Source: CAYORM01 sp964406375 (GTDB lineage Bacteria; Pseudomonadota; Alphaproteobacteria; DSM-16000; Inquilinaceae). From it: a stretch of DNA of 64,000 bases. Under the pieces are notes generated by a model that searched no databases, was not told the DNA's origin, and worked only from the letters and a program-made list of their open reading frames with translations. The translations under genes and the position numbers were made by a program. The stretch is taken from the NCBI GenBank assembly GCA_964406375.1, contig CAYORM010000008.1, positions 1-64,000 of the forward strand. Direction: 5' to 3'. The number at the start of each line of letters is the position of its first letter. Position 1 is the first letter of the stretch. Shown in pieces: positions 27,259-36,395 of this stretch.

Positions 27259-28788
27259 ATGGGCGTGACCGCAGACGCGCTGCTCGCCGAGATCGCGTCC
27301 GCCGTACCGCCAGGTGGCACCGCCGCTGACGTCGGCGGGCCGGCGGACCGGGGGGCAGCGAGCCGGGAGGGAAAAGGTCGAGAAGCGGGCCGCGACATGG
27401 CCGACATTCTCGACGGGCTGGTGGTCCCGGCAGCCGAGCAGGCCGCGTTCGAGCGGGATTGGCGCGGTATTGTGCAAAATCCCGCGGAGCTGGTGTTACT
27501 ACCGCGGTCCACCGCCGAGGTGGCGCGAATCGTCACAGCCTGTGCGCGCCTGGGCATCGGCATCGTGCCGCAGGGCGGCAATACCGGCCTCGTTGCGGGC
27601 GCGGTGCCGGTCGCCGGCCGCCCCCAGGTTATCGTCAACCTCTCCCGGATGCGCGCGATTCGCGCCGTCGACCCCGTCGACAACACGATGGTCGTCGAGG
27701 CCGGCGTGGTCCTCGCTGCAGCCCAGGAGGCGGCTGAGAAGGTCGATCGCCTGTTCCCGCTGAGCCTCGCCGCCGAAGGCTCCTGCCAGATCGGCGGAAA
27801 CATCGCGACCAATGCCGGCGGGCTGCAGGTGCTGTCCTACGGGACGATGCGCAACCTCGTCCTCGGCCTCGAGGTGGTGCTGCCGGACGGGCGCGTCTGG
27901 GACGGCCTGCGCTCGCTGCGCAAGGACAATACCGGCTTTGACCTCAAGCAGCTTTTCATCGGCTCGGAAGGCACGCTCGGCATCATCACCGCGGCGACGC
28001 TGCGGCTCCTGCCACGCGCCCGTTCGGTGCTGACCGTGTTCGCCGGGGTGCCTTCGCCCGAGGCGGCGATGGCGCTGTTCATCGCGGTCCGTGAGGCGGC
28101 CGGCTCCGACCTGACGTCCTTCGAGTATTTCGGACAGCTCGGCCTGTCGCTGGTCCGCGCGCATGGCGGGCAGGGCCGTTCGCCCTTCTCGGAGGATTAT
28201 CCGGCCTATACGCTGTTCGAGATCTCCTCGCCCGACCCGCGCCGCGACCTCCTGCCGGGTTACGAGCCGATCCTGACCGAGGCCTATGAGACGGGGCGGG
28301 TCCTCGACGTGACCGTGGCGCAGAGCGAGGCGCAGCGGAAGGCGCTGTGGGCGCTGCGCGACGACCTGTCGGAGGGCGAACGCGCCGCCGGCGGAGCGAT
28401 CAAGCACGACGTCGCGGTGCCGGTGGCCCGGACGCCGGAAGTGGTCGAGGCGATTGAACGCGAGGTGAGCGGGCGGTATCCCGAGGCGAGGCTGAACATC
28501 TTTGGGCATCTCGGTGACGGGAATCTGCACGTGAACGTCCTGCCTCCGGTCGGCACCTCCCTCGCCGCGTTCGATCCCGATCGCGCGGTCACCGGAATCA
28601 TTGAGCGAATCGTTGTGGAGCGCGGCGGCACCTTCAGCGCCGAGCACGGGATCGGCCAGCTTCGCCGCGCCTCGCTGTTGCGCTACCGCAGCGCGGTCGA
28701 GCTGTCTTTGATGCGGACGATCAAGCGTTCGATCGACCCCGCCGGCATCATGAACCCGGGCAAGGTGCTGGAGGACACGGCACCGTGA
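27259..28788 (+). CDS. FAD-binding oxidoreductase, GlcD/D-2-hydroxyacid dehydrogenase type
   Basis: A flavoprotein of 509 residues of the FAD_binding_4 plus FAD-oxidase C-terminal family (GlcD, D-lactate and D-2-hydroxyglutarate dehydrogenases). FAD-binding marks are PQGGNTGLVAGAVP (about 97-110) and IGGNIATNAGG; the C-terminal metal-site region has HLGDGNLHVNV and EHGIGQLR. It probably oxidises a D-2-hydroxy acid with electrons going to the quinone pool or an electron-transfer protein. It diverges from the iol-like operon and is followed 28 bp later by a GntR regulator, so it may act on a product of that pathway. Confidence 0.9.
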   Translation: MGVTADALLAEIASAVPPGGTAADVGGPADRGAASREGKGREAGRDMADILDGLVVPAAEQAAFERDWRGIVQNPAELVLLPRSTAEVARIVTACARLGIGIVPQGGNTGLVAGAVPVAGRPQVIVNLSRMRAIRAVDPVDNTMVVEAGVVLAAAQEAAEKVDRLFPLSLAAEGSCQIGGNIATNAGGLQVLSYGTMRNLVLGLEVVLPDGRVWDGLRSLRKDNTGFDLKQLFIGSEGTLGIITAATLRLLPRARSVLTVFAGVPSPEAAMALFIAVREAAGSDLTSFEYFGQLGLSLVRAHGGQGRSPFSEDYPAYTLFEISSPDPRRDLLPGYEPILTEAYETGRVLDVTVAQSEAQRKALWALRDDLSEGERAAGGAIKHDVAVPVARTPEVVEAIEREVSGRYPEARLNIFGHLGDGNLHVNVLPPVGTSLAAFDPDRAVTGIIERIVVERGGTFSAEHGIGQLRRASLLRYRSAVELSLMRTIKRSIDPAGIMNPGKVLEDTAP

Positions 28789-28816
28789 CCGAAGGGGCTG
28801 CGGTGCGGGGGACGGT

Positions 28817-29596
28817 GTGAAACCGACGGTCGCGCGCGATCGGACGAAGCCGGTGCTCGTCAAACGCAGGATCTCGCGACCCGGGCGCCTGTCGGACGGC
28901 GTGGTCGCGGCCCTGGCCAATGATATCCATTCCGGTGTGGTGAAGCCGGGCGACCGGCTGCCGACGGAAATGCAACTCGCCGAGATGTTCGGCGTCAGCC
29001 GCACGGTTATTCGCGAAGCGATCTCGCGGCTGAAGGCCGACAATCTGGTCATCAGCCGGCAGGGGCTCGGCGTCTTCGTCACCTCGGCGATCGACGGGCC
29101 GCGCACCTTCCGGATCGGCGCCGACAACACCGAGTTGCCGCGCACGCTGCGTGACGTCTTCGAGTTGCGCATGGGCGTCGAGATGGAGGCGGCGGGCCTC
29201 GCGGCCCTGCGGCGGACGCGTCCCGACATCAAGGCGCTCGAGCGGGCCCTGAAGACGATGGAGACGACGCGTCACGGCCCCGACATCGGCGTTGCGGCCG
29301 ATGTCGAGTTCCACCGGCGCATCGCGCAGGCCTCGAAGAATCTGCAGATCCCCCGTTTCCTCGGCTTTCTGGAGAATTTCCTGACCGAGGCGATCCGCAC
29401 CGCCCGCGCCAATTCGGCCCGCTTCGAGGGGCTGACCGACCTCGTCCAGGACGAGCACCGCGCGATCTTCGAGGCGATCGCGGCCGGCAACCGCGAACGC
29501 GCCCAGGACGCGATGCGGCATCATCTCGAAAGTGCGCAAAAGCGCCTCGGTCTCGACTCGACCGGCACGAAGCCCGCCTCACGCGCGTCGGGCTGA
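28817..29596 (+). CDS. GntR family transcriptional regulator, FadR subfamily
   Basis: A 259-residue regulator. The winged helix-turn-helix occupies about residues 22-92 (LPTEMQLAEMFGVSRTVIREAISRL). The helical FCD effector domain (about 108-240) carries metal/effector residues in ELRMGVE, EFHRRIAQAS and DEHRAIFEAI. FCD proteins respond to carboxylic acids or sugar acids. The start is a GTG 28 bp after the flavoprotein stop, so the two are co-transcribed. It probably controls the divergent iol-like operon and its own unit; the operator repeat at 29788 lies downstream and has a different style. Confidence 0.9.
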   Translation: MKPTVARDRTKPVLVKRRISRPGRLSDGVVAALANDIHSGVVKPGDRLPTEMQLAEMFGVSRTVIREAISRLKADNLVISRQGLGVFVTSAIDGPRTFRIGADNTELPRTLRDVFELRMGVEMEAAGLAALRRTRPDIKALERALKTMETTRHGPDIGVAADVEFHRRIAQASKNLQIPRFLGFLENFLTEAIRTARANSARFEGLTDLVQDEHRAIFEAIAAGNRERAQDAMRHHLESAQKRLGLDSTGTKPASRASG

Positions 29597-29758
29597 TGTC
29601 CGCCGCCTGCGACGACGGCCAGCGCCCCGGCCCTGGGAACGGCGACAGCTCGCCGACCCGCCCCCGCTGACCGAGAGGGATTCGCCCGCGAGGGCGATCG
29701 CTGAGGCACGTGTCCCGGCCGCCGGCAGGCGAACCTTCATGACCGGCAGCCTTCTCCG

Positions 29759-29788
29759 TTGACAAGCTTTCTGCGCCGTCCCTATCAT
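29759..29788 (+). promoter_or_regulatory. Sigma-70-like promoter of the polyamine-type ABC / formamidase operon
   Basis: TTGACA (29759-29764) and TATCAT (29783-29788) are separated by 18 nt in the 327-bp gap before the ABC ATPase gene. This is the best promoter match I see in the window. The predicted start of transcription falls inside the operator-like palindrome at 29788-29803. The remainder of the 29597-29923 gap holds nothing else clear. Confidence 0.65.
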
Positions 29789-29803
29789 CTTTAACGTTTA
29801 AGA
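29788..29803. promoter_or_regulatory. Operator-like palindrome TCTTTAACGTTTAAGA
   Basis: A 16-bp near-perfect palindrome (one mismatched pair) with a central CpG, overlapping the -10 end and predicted transcription start. That is the place for a repressor. The core TAACGTTTAAG recurs twice at 41010-41094, between hyuA and the RraA-like gene at the other end of the same island. The central-CG form is typical of LacI-family operators, but no LacI gene is adjacent. Confidence 0.6.
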
Positions 29804-29923
29804 AGCCACCCGGCCAAAGGCCGACGAGGCGCGCGCCGGCCACGGCGCGGTGCCGGATGGTTGGACGCGCCGTGTGTCGGACGGCCCGCGGTGCGGTCGG
29901 TGCCCTCGAGACGGGAGCGTCGT

Positions 29924-31066
29924 TTGAACACACCACCATCCCGCGACGGGGCGCTGCGTGACACCGGTGCGCCCGGCCTCGTCCTGGACCTCGCCAATGT
30001 CACCCATTACTACGGTGCAACGCTCGCGCTCGATCGTGTCTCGCTCGAGGTCCGTCGCGGCGAATTCCTGACGCTTCTGGGCCCGAGCGGTTCGGGCAAA
30101 TCGACCCTCCTGCGCGTCATCGCCGGGCTCGAGACGCCGGATTCGGTGGGGCGGCTGCGCCTCGACGGCGAGGACATCGCGGATCTGCCTGCCAACCGGC
30201 GCAACGTCGCCACCGTCTTCCAGCATTTCGCGCTGTTCCCGCACATGACGGTCGGCGAGAACGTCGAATACGGGCTGAAGCTGCGGCGCGTGCCACCCGA
30301 CGAGCGGCGGCGCCAGGCGGAAGCCGCCCTCGCCATGGTGCGTCTGCCCGACAAGGCCGGCCGCCGCATCCACCAGCTCAGCGGCGGGGAGCGGCAGCGC
30401 GTCGCGCTCGCCCGGGCGCTGGTCACCCGTCCGCAGATCCTGCTGCTCGACGAGCCGCTCGGCGCGCTCGATGAGCGGCTGCGGCTCGACATGCAGCTCG
30501 AGCTCGTCGAACTGCAGCGCAAGACCGGCGGTACCTTCATCCTGGTGACGCACAGCCAGGAGGAAGCGATCACCATGAGCGACCGGATCGTGCTGATGCG
30601 CGCCGGGCGGATCGAGCAGATCGGTGCACCCCAGGCCTTGTTCGAGAGCCCGGAGACGGTGTTCGCCGCGCGCTTCATGGGGGTGGAGAACATCCTTGAA
30701 GGCCGCCTGGTCGAGCGCAGCGATGACAGCGCTGCCCTCCGTGTCGGCGAGACCACGCTCATCGGCCGCCCCGTCGGCCGGGCGCGCGGTGCGGCGCCGG
30801 GTGCGCGCGCCTTCGCAGCGATCCGGGCCGAGCATCTGCAGCTCGCCGCGGACGATAGGGCCGACACCGCCTCCGGCCGCCTCGCCGGACCGGTCTCGGC
30901 CGTCGTCTACAAGGGCAAGTATCGCGACGTCACGGTCGAGACCGCACTCGGCCCGATGACGGCGCGGCTGTGGGATCCCGAGGCCGTTGCCGCCAGCCAG
31001 GCCGCCCTCAGCTGGGCGCCACGGCATTGCGTGATCGGCCTTCTGGACGAGGACGGTGTCGCCTGA
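29924..31066 (+). CDS. ABC transporter ATP-binding protein, spermidine/putrescine (PotA) type
   Basis: The ATPase of a polyamine/opine-type importer, about 380 residues. It has Walker A GPSGSGKST, signature LSGGERQRV, Walker B ILLLDEPLGALDERLR, the H-loop in VTHSQEEA and a C-terminal TOBE domain (about 290-375). The start is uncertain: TTG 29924 has GGGAG 6 nt upstream, while GTG codons at 29891 and 29900 are also in frame. It is the first gene of a five-gene unit (ATPase, binding protein, two permeases, formamidase-like enzyme). Confidence 0.9.
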   Translation: MNTPPSRDGALRDTGAPGLVLDLANVTHYYGATLALDRVSLEVRRGEFLTLLGPSGSGKSTLLRVIAGLETPDSVGRLRLDGEDIADLPANRRNVATVFQHFALFPHMTVGENVEYGLKLRRVPPDERRRQAEAALAMVRLPDKAGRRIHQLSGGERQRVALARALVTRPQILLLDEPLGALDERLRLDMQLELVELQRKTGGTFILVTHSQEEAITMSDRIVLMRAGRIEQIGAPQALFESPETVFAARFMGVENILEGRLVERSDDSAALRVGETTLIGRPVGRARGAAPGARAFAAIRAEHLQLAADDRADTASGRLAGPVSAVVYKGKYRDVTVETALGPMTARLWDPEAVAASQAALSWAPRHCVIGLLDEDGVA

Positions 31067-31098
31067 CCCCAGGCGCATCGAGAGCGGAGGAGGAGAGA

Positions 31099-32292
31099 AT
31101 GACGAAATTCGGTACCGGCCCGTCGGTGTCGCGCCGCACCCTGCTGCACGGCATCGTCGGCGCGACCGCCGGCATCGCCGCCCCGGCGGTGCTGTCGGGC
31201 GGCTTCCGCAGGGCGCGCGCCCAGTCGACGCCCGGCGTGATCCGGATGATGGGCGGCCCGACGGTCGCGCTTGAGGATTGGAGCCTGTTCGAGCGCGAGA
31301 CCGGGCTGAAGATGGAGTTCACGCCCTTCCACGTTGACGATGTGGGCGCACTCTACAACGAGCTGATCGTCAACGAGGCCGGCGAGCGCTTCGACATCGT
31401 CAACATGCTGGCGGGCGTGCAGCGCGGCCTCGTCGAGGCGGGCATGGTCGCGCAGCTCGACACCTCCAAGCTGACGAACTACGCCGGCATCCCGGAGACG
31501 GTGAAGCGCAACTCGGCGCTTTATGCGGGCAACGACCAGGATTGGGGCGTCCCGCTCTACATGAACGCCGACAGCTTCGGTTACTTCCCGGAGCGGCTCG
31601 GCCTGCCGCGCCCGCCGGAGACGGTGACCTGGGACCTGCTGCTCAACAGCGAGGAGACGCTGGGGCAGTGCGCCCTCGATGGCGACTATCTCGCGCTGAT
31701 GATGGGCGGCATGTACCTCAAGAGCCGCGGCCTCGCCGAGATCGGTGATCCCGCCAACATGACGCCGGAGGAGTGCCGCACCGCCACCGACTGGCTGATC
31801 GAGCGCAAGAAGGCCGGCCAGTTCCGGACGCTGTGGCGCACCTATGACGAACAGGTCGCCAACTTCGTCAATGGCGAGGTGCTGGTGCAGCGCTGCTGGG
31901 AGCCGGCGGTGCGCGACGTGCGGTCCCAGGGGCTGGATGTCGAATACGCGACCTGCAGCGACTTCCACGTCAACTGGATGCACGCCTCGCTGATCCCGGT
32001 GCAGGCGGCAGAGCGCGAGAACATCGACGAGATCTATCGCGCGCTCGACTGGTTCATCGGCGGCTCTTACGCGGCCGAACTGGCGATCCTGCGCGGCTAC
32101 ACCGGCTCGCGCATGGATCTCGCCCTCGACTACGCCCGGGAACAGAACTGGGACGGTGAGCGGCTCGAGCAGATCGAGGCCAACATCCAGAAGGTCGAGA
32201 CCAAGCTGTCGAACCCGAACTACTGGATCACCGGCCTGCCGGACGAGCTCGAGGTGCATGAGTCGGAAATGGCGCGGTTCCGCAACGCCTGA
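31099..32292 (+). CDS. Extracellular solute-binding protein, PotD type, Tat-exported
   Basis: A type-1 periplasmic binding protein of 397 residues. The leader has a twin-arginine motif (SRRTLLHG, residues 11-18) before a hydrophobic stretch and a cleavage site near RARAQ. The mature part has the polyamine/iron-type lobes (DIVNMLAGVQRGLVEAGM; VPLYMNADSFGY). The Tat route implies folding before export. SD AGGAGAG precedes the ATG. It brings the ligand, perhaps an amide or small nitrogen compound given the neighbours, to the permeases. Confidence 0.9.
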   Translation: MTKFGTGPSVSRRTLLHGIVGATAGIAAPAVLSGGFRRARAQSTPGVIRMMGGPTVALEDWSLFERETGLKMEFTPFHVDDVGALYNELIVNEAGERFDIVNMLAGVQRGLVEAGMVAQLDTSKLTNYAGIPETVKRNSALYAGNDQDWGVPLYMNADSFGYFPERLGLPRPPETVTWDLLLNSEETLGQCALDGDYLALMMGGMYLKSRGLAEIGDPANMTPEECRTATDWLIERKKAGQFRTLWRTYDEQVANFVNGEVLVQRCWEPAVRDVRSQGLDVEYATCSDFHVNWMHASLIPVQAAERENIDEIYRALDWFIGGSYAAELAILRGYTGSRMDLALDYAREQNWDGERLEQIEANIQKVETKLSNPNYWITGLPDELEVHESEMARFRNA

Positions 32293-32354
32293 GGCGTCTG
32301 CACCGTGCCGTAGCAAGACTGGCCGGGGTGCTCGACCGGAGCGCCCGACCGGAA

Positions 32355-32420
32355 CGGCGGGGCGTCCGGACCGGGCGCCCCGCCGGGATATCTGACAGGA
32401 GACCGGCCGGCTACCGGCCG
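32355..32420 (+). other. Intra-operon stem-loops between binding-protein and permease genes
   Basis: The 141-bp gap after the binding-protein gene holds a 10-bp stem CGGCGGGGCG / CGCCCCGCCG (32355-32364 and 32376-32385) and a second hairpin CGGCCGG-CTA-CCGGCCG (32404-32420) directly before the permease ribosome-binding site. In transport operons such elements usually protect the upstream binding-protein mRNA and lower permease expression. Confidence 0.5.
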
Positions 32421-32433
32421 AGGAGGGAGAGGG

Positions 32434-33354
32434 GTGACGACGATCACCGCGGCGCCGCAACGCGCCGCCAGCTCGGGCCGTGGCGGGGGGCTGCGCCTGC
32501 GCCATCCCGTCGTCATGCTGGTGACGGCGGCCTGGGCGCTCGGCGTCCTGCTGCCGATCGCGGCGCTCATCGGCATCTCCTTCCTGAAGAGCCGCGGGAT
32601 CTCGGTCGTCTGGGAGATCTCCTTCGGCACCTATGCCGACATCCTCGGCGGGTTCCGGCTCGAGGTGATCCTGCGCACGCTCCGCATCGTCGCGACGGTC
32701 ACGCTGATCGAGCTGCTGCTCGCCTTCCCCTTCGCCCTGTGGCTGGCCAAGGGCATGCGCGACGGCTGGGCGAAGACGGTGACCCTGGTGCTGCTGGTCG
32801 TCCCGTTCTTCCTCAGTCCGGCAGCCCGCACCATCGTCTGGCGCTCGATCCTCGGGCGGGAGGGGCTGATCAACACCGTTCTGACCGGTGCGGGCGTCGT
32901 CGACCAGCCGCTCGACTGGCTGCTCTTCTCGGAATTCGCGATCCATCTCGGGCTGATCGGCCCCTATTTCCCCTCGATGGTGTGGCCGCTGTTCATCTCT
33001 ATCGCGCTCATCGATGACGAGCTGATCAAGGCGAGCCGCGACCTCGGCGCCTCCGAATGGGAGACCCTGCGTCACGTCATCCTGCCGCTGGCGATGCCGG
33101 GGATCGCCGCCGGCGTCATCTTCACGGCGGTGCCGATGCTGGGCGACAACGTGGTCTCGACGCTGCTCGGCGGCGGGCAGGTCTCGCTGATCGCCGAGGG
33201 GTTCAACGACCTCGTCCGCGCGATGAATTTCACCGGGGCGGCGGCAATGGCGAGCGTCGTCCTGTTCGTGATCGTCGGGCTCGGGCTCGCCGCGCATCTC
33301 CTGCTGCGCCGACGGGTATCGATCGGCCAGGTCTTCTCGGAGATGCGGTCGTGA
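32434..33354 (+). CDS. ABC transporter permease, PotB type
   Basis: A six-helix inner-membrane subunit of 306 residues. The cytoplasmic EAA-like loop is ASRDLGASEWETLRHVILPL (about 201-220), followed by the AMPGI segment. The GTG start at 32434 follows AGGAGGGAGA. It pairs with the next permease, whose start overlaps this stop as GTGA. Confidence 0.93.
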   Translation: MTTITAAPQRAASSGRGGGLRLRHPVVMLVTAAWALGVLLPIAALIGISFLKSRGISVVWEISFGTYADILGGFRLEVILRTLRIVATVTLIELLLAFPFALWLAKGMRDGWAKTVTLVLLVVPFFLSPAARTIVWRSILGREGLINTVLTGAGVVDQPLDWLLFSEFAIHLGLIGPYFPSMVWPLFISIALIDDELIKASRDLGASEWETLRHVILPLAMPGIAAGVIFTAVPMLGDNVVSTLLGGGQVSLIAEGFNDLVRAMNFTGAAAMASVVLFVIVGLGLAAHLLLRRRVSIGQVFSEMRS

Positions 33355-34172
33355 GCCGGCGGCGCTACGGGCCCGCGGGCATTTTCGGCCCGACCGGACG
33401 CGCGGTCGCTGCCGGACTCGGCTTTGCGGCACTCGCCCTGCTCTACCTGCCGATCGCCGGACTGGCGGTGCTCTCCTTCAGCGAACGGCCGCTGAGCGGC
33501 ATCCCCTGGCCGCCGACGACTGCCTGGTACGAGGCGCTGTTCGCCGAGAGCGGTGCGAGCTGGGTCGCGCCGACCTGGACGAGCATCGGCATCGGGCTCC
33601 TCGTCTCGGTACTGGCCACCGCGACCGCCCTTGCCATCGGGCGAGCCCTGCCTTTGATCCGCCGCCGCGCCGGGCTGCTCGCCGCCTATCTCTCGGTGCT
33701 GATCATGCCGGGCATCCTGGTGGGCATCGCGGTGCTGATCGTCTATCGCGGCGTGCTCGACATCCGGACCGGGCTGTGGTCGGTCGTCCTCGTCCACTAC
33801 GTCTGGGCGCTGCCCTTCGCGCTGCTCTGCATCCTCCTCGTGACGGTGCGCTTCGACAGGCGGCTGCTCGAGGCGGCGGAGGATCTTGGCGCGAGCCGCT
33901 GGCGCCAGTTCGTCGACGTCGAGCTGCCGCTGCTCAAGCCGGGCCTTTCGGCCTCGCTGTTCTTCAGCTTCCTTCTCTCCTTCAACGAGCTGCCGCGGAC
34001 GATCTATGTGCGCGGCGCGGTCGAGACACTGCCCTATTACATCTGGACCGCGTCGGCGGCGCATTCCTCGCAGGTCTCGCTGATCTACGCGCTGAGCGCG
34101 ATCATCATGGCGGCAAGCTTCGTCCTGACCGCGCTCGCGATGCGCATGCTGACCCGCGAGCGGCGGGCTTAG
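33351..34172 (+). CDS. ABC transporter permease, PotC type
   Basis: The second six-helix permease of the importer, 273 residues, with the EAA loop AAEDLGASRWRQFVDVELPL. GTG 33351 overlaps the previous stop by 4 bp, which indicates translational coupling and fixes the start despite a longer open frame. The YLPIAGLAVLSFSE segment at helix one is typical of PotC-like proteins. Confidence 0.93.
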   Translation: MSRRRYGPAGIFGPTGRAVAAGLGFAALALLYLPIAGLAVLSFSERPLSGIPWPPTTAWYEALFAESGASWVAPTWTSIGIGLLVSVLATATALAIGRALPLIRRRAGLLAAYLSVLIMPGILVGIAVLIVYRGVLDIRTGLWSVVLVHYVWALPFALLCILLVTVRFDRRLLEAAEDLGASRWRQFVDVELPLLKPGLSASLFFSFLLSFNELPRTIYVRGAVETLPYYIWTASAAHSSQVSLIYALSAIIMAASFVLTALAMRMLTRERRA

Positions 34173-34183
34173 GGGGGGCGACG

Positions 34184-36379
34184 ATGCGTCTGACCGGCTA
34201 CTCCGACCGCTGGACCGTGCGGCCCGGCGAGAGCATCGGCTTCCACGTCCATTGCACCCACCCGACCTTCGAAGCCCGGCTCGTGCGGCTGCGCCATGGT
34301 GACACCAATCCCGCCGGCCCCGGTTTTCGGGAGATCGAGGTGCCCTCGGTGGCGGATGGTCGCTATCCGGGCGCGGCTCGCAGCATCCGCAAGGGCTCCT
34401 GTGCCACGCTGCCGGTCGAGGGGCTGGCACCGGCCGGATCGCCGCTGCTCGTCTCGGTCTGGGTCTGGCCGACCCTGCCCGGTGCAGGCGCGCAGGGCAT
34501 CGCCGCCTGGCGGCACGGCAACGGCGAGGCTGCGGCCGAAGTGACGCTGCTGCTCGACGGCGACGGTCATGTGGTGCTGCGCGCCGGGACCGTCATGCTG
34601 CGCTCGGCGGTCCCGCTCGCCGCGCGGGAATGGGTACAGCTTCGCGTCGGGATCGATCCCGCGGCCGGTCGGCTGCGCCTGACGGTCGAGCCGCGCCGTT
34701 GGTCGCCCGCCCGGCCGCAGGCCGAGACGCTCGATGGCACGCTGCCCGATGGGCTGCAGCAGGGCCTGTCCGGCACGCTGCTGCTCGCCGCCGCGGCATT
34801 GACGCCGACACCGGACGGGCCGCGCCCGGACCGGGTTTTCGACGGGAAACTCGCCCGGCCCCGCATCCTCGCCGGCACCGACGAGACCGCACCCGTCCTC
34901 GCCGCCTGGGATTTCGCGACCGAGGCCGGCACGGTGCGGGTGGTCGACACCGGACCCCAGGGTCGCCACGGCCGGACGATGAACCGCCCTGCCCGGCTGA
35001 TGACCGGGCCGTTCTGGCCGGGCGATACCGATGGATCGGGGGCGACGCCCGAGACCCATGACGCGATCCATTTCCACAGCGATGACGTCGCGGATGTCGG
35101 CTGGCCCGAGAGCCTGCGCCTCGTGATCCCCGAGGACCTGCCCTCGGGCGTCTATGCCATCCGGCTGCGGGCCGGCGAAGGCGATGCGGTGGATGAGGAC
35201 CATCTGCCCTTCTTCGTCTGCCCCCCGGCCGGCCGTGCCGGTGCGCCGCTCGCGGTGCTGATGCCGACGATGAGCTATCTGGCCTATGCCAACGAATCCC
35301 TCGATGTCGCCGACGCGGTGGCGCTGTCACCGCGGCAGGACATGGGCATCAACCCCGCGGCCTATCGGTTCGTCGCCGAGAACGGGCTGAAGAGCACCTA
35401 TGACAGCCATCGCGACGGCAGCGGCATCTGCCTTGGCGCGCGGCGCCGGCCGATCATCGATTTCCGGCCTCGCGCGCGCTGCCGCACCTTCGATGCGCCA
35501 CATCAGTTCGCGGCCGATCTGCATCTGATCGACTGGCTGATCGAGAAAGGCTTCGCCTTCGACGTGCTGACGGACGATCTGCTGCATCACGAAGGCGTGT
35601 CAGTGCTGCAGCCCTATCGCGCCGTCGTCACCGGCTCGCATCCGGAATACTGGACGACCGCGATGCTCGACGCCCGCGACGCTTGGCTCGCCGCCGGCGG
35701 GCGGCTCGCCTATCTCGGCGGTAACGGCTTCTATTGGGTGACGGCGGTGGCGCCCGACGATCCCGACGTCATCGAGATCCGCCGCTATGAAGGCACCCGC
35801 ACCTGGATGGGCGAACCGGGCGAGGAGACGCTCGCCTCGACCGGCGAGCGCGGCGGGCTGTGGCGCAGCCGCGGCCGTTCGGCACACAAGACGGTCGGGA
35901 TCGGCTTTGCCGGCCAGGGCTTCGATCGCGGCACCGGCTACCGGCGCAGCGAGGCCAGCTTCCGGCCGGAATGGGAATGGGTGTTCCGCGGCGTCCCGGA
36001 CGAGATTATCGGCGCCGGCCGCTCGCTCGTCCTCGGGCATGGTGCAGCCGGATTCGAGGTGGATCGCACCGACCCCCGTCTCGGCACCCCGGCCCATACG
36101 GTGATCCTCGCCTCCTCCCTGCCCTTCACCGATGCCTATCAGCTGACGACCGAGGATGTCGCCGCGCCCAACCCATGGACCGGCGGCGCCGCGCAGCCCG
36201 AGCGGCTGCGCGCCGACATGGTATTTCTCGCCCATCCGAACGGGGGCGCGGTGTTCTCGACCGGCTCGATCACCTGGTGCGCGACGCTGTCGGCCGAGGG
36301 CTATCGCAGCGACACCTCGCGCATCACCGAGAACGTGCTGCGCGGCTTCCTTGCCGATACCCCGCCCTTCCGGGGCTGA
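34184..36379 (+). CDS. N,N-dimethylformamidase large-subunit-like protein
   Basis: A 731-residue protein matching the large (beta) subunit of N,N-dimethylformamidase, an iron amidohydrolase that splits DMF into formate and dimethylamine. An N-terminal beta-rich region with a lectin/LamG-like section (about 90-290) precedes the DMFA2-type C-terminal domain (about 345-731). The known enzyme binds Fe through Tyr and His-x-Glu; here His486 and Glu488 lie in SHPEYW, and Tyr406 (STYDSH) is at nearly the expected spacing of about 80 residues. The small subunit gene is not adjacent. The ATG follows GGGGGGG and closes the ABC operon, so the imported ligand may be its substrate. Confidence 0.82.
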   Translation: MRLTGYSDRWTVRPGESIGFHVHCTHPTFEARLVRLRHGDTNPAGPGFREIEVPSVADGRYPGAARSIRKGSCATLPVEGLAPAGSPLLVSVWVWPTLPGAGAQGIAAWRHGNGEAAAEVTLLLDGDGHVVLRAGTVMLRSAVPLAAREWVQLRVGIDPAAGRLRLTVEPRRWSPARPQAETLDGTLPDGLQQGLSGTLLLAAAALTPTPDGPRPDRVFDGKLARPRILAGTDETAPVLAAWDFATEAGTVRVVDTGPQGRHGRTMNRPARLMTGPFWPGDTDGSGATPETHDAIHFHSDDVADVGWPESLRLVIPEDLPSGVYAIRLRAGEGDAVDEDHLPFFVCPPAGRAGAPLAVLMPTMSYLAYANESLDVADAVALSPRQDMGINPAAYRFVAENGLKSTYDSHRDGSGICLGARRRPIIDFRPRARCRTFDAPHQFAADLHLIDWLIEKGFAFDVLTDDLLHHEGVSVLQPYRAVVTGSHPEYWTTAMLDARDAWLAAGGRLAYLGGNGFYWVTAVAPDDPDVIEIRRYEGTRTWMGEPGEETLASTGERGGLWRSRGRSAHKTVGIGFAGQGFDRGTGYRRSEASFRPEWEWVFRGVPDEIIGAGRSLVLGHGAAGFEVDRTDPRLGTPAHTVILASSLPFTDAYQLTTEDVAAPNPWTGGAAQPERLRADMVFLAHPNGGAVFSTGSITWCATLSAEGYRSDTSRITENVLRGFLADTPPFRG

Positions 36380-36395
36380 CCGCGCACGCGGTCAG
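36376..36395. terminator. Palindrome containing both convergent stop codons
   Basis: CTGACCGCGCACGCGGTCAG is a 9-bp perfect inverted repeat around a CA centre. The TGA of the formamidase-like gene (36377-36379) and the TGA of the opposite SDR gene (36394-36392) are its two ends. It can fold at the 3' end of either transcript. There is no T run. Confidence 0.45.
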
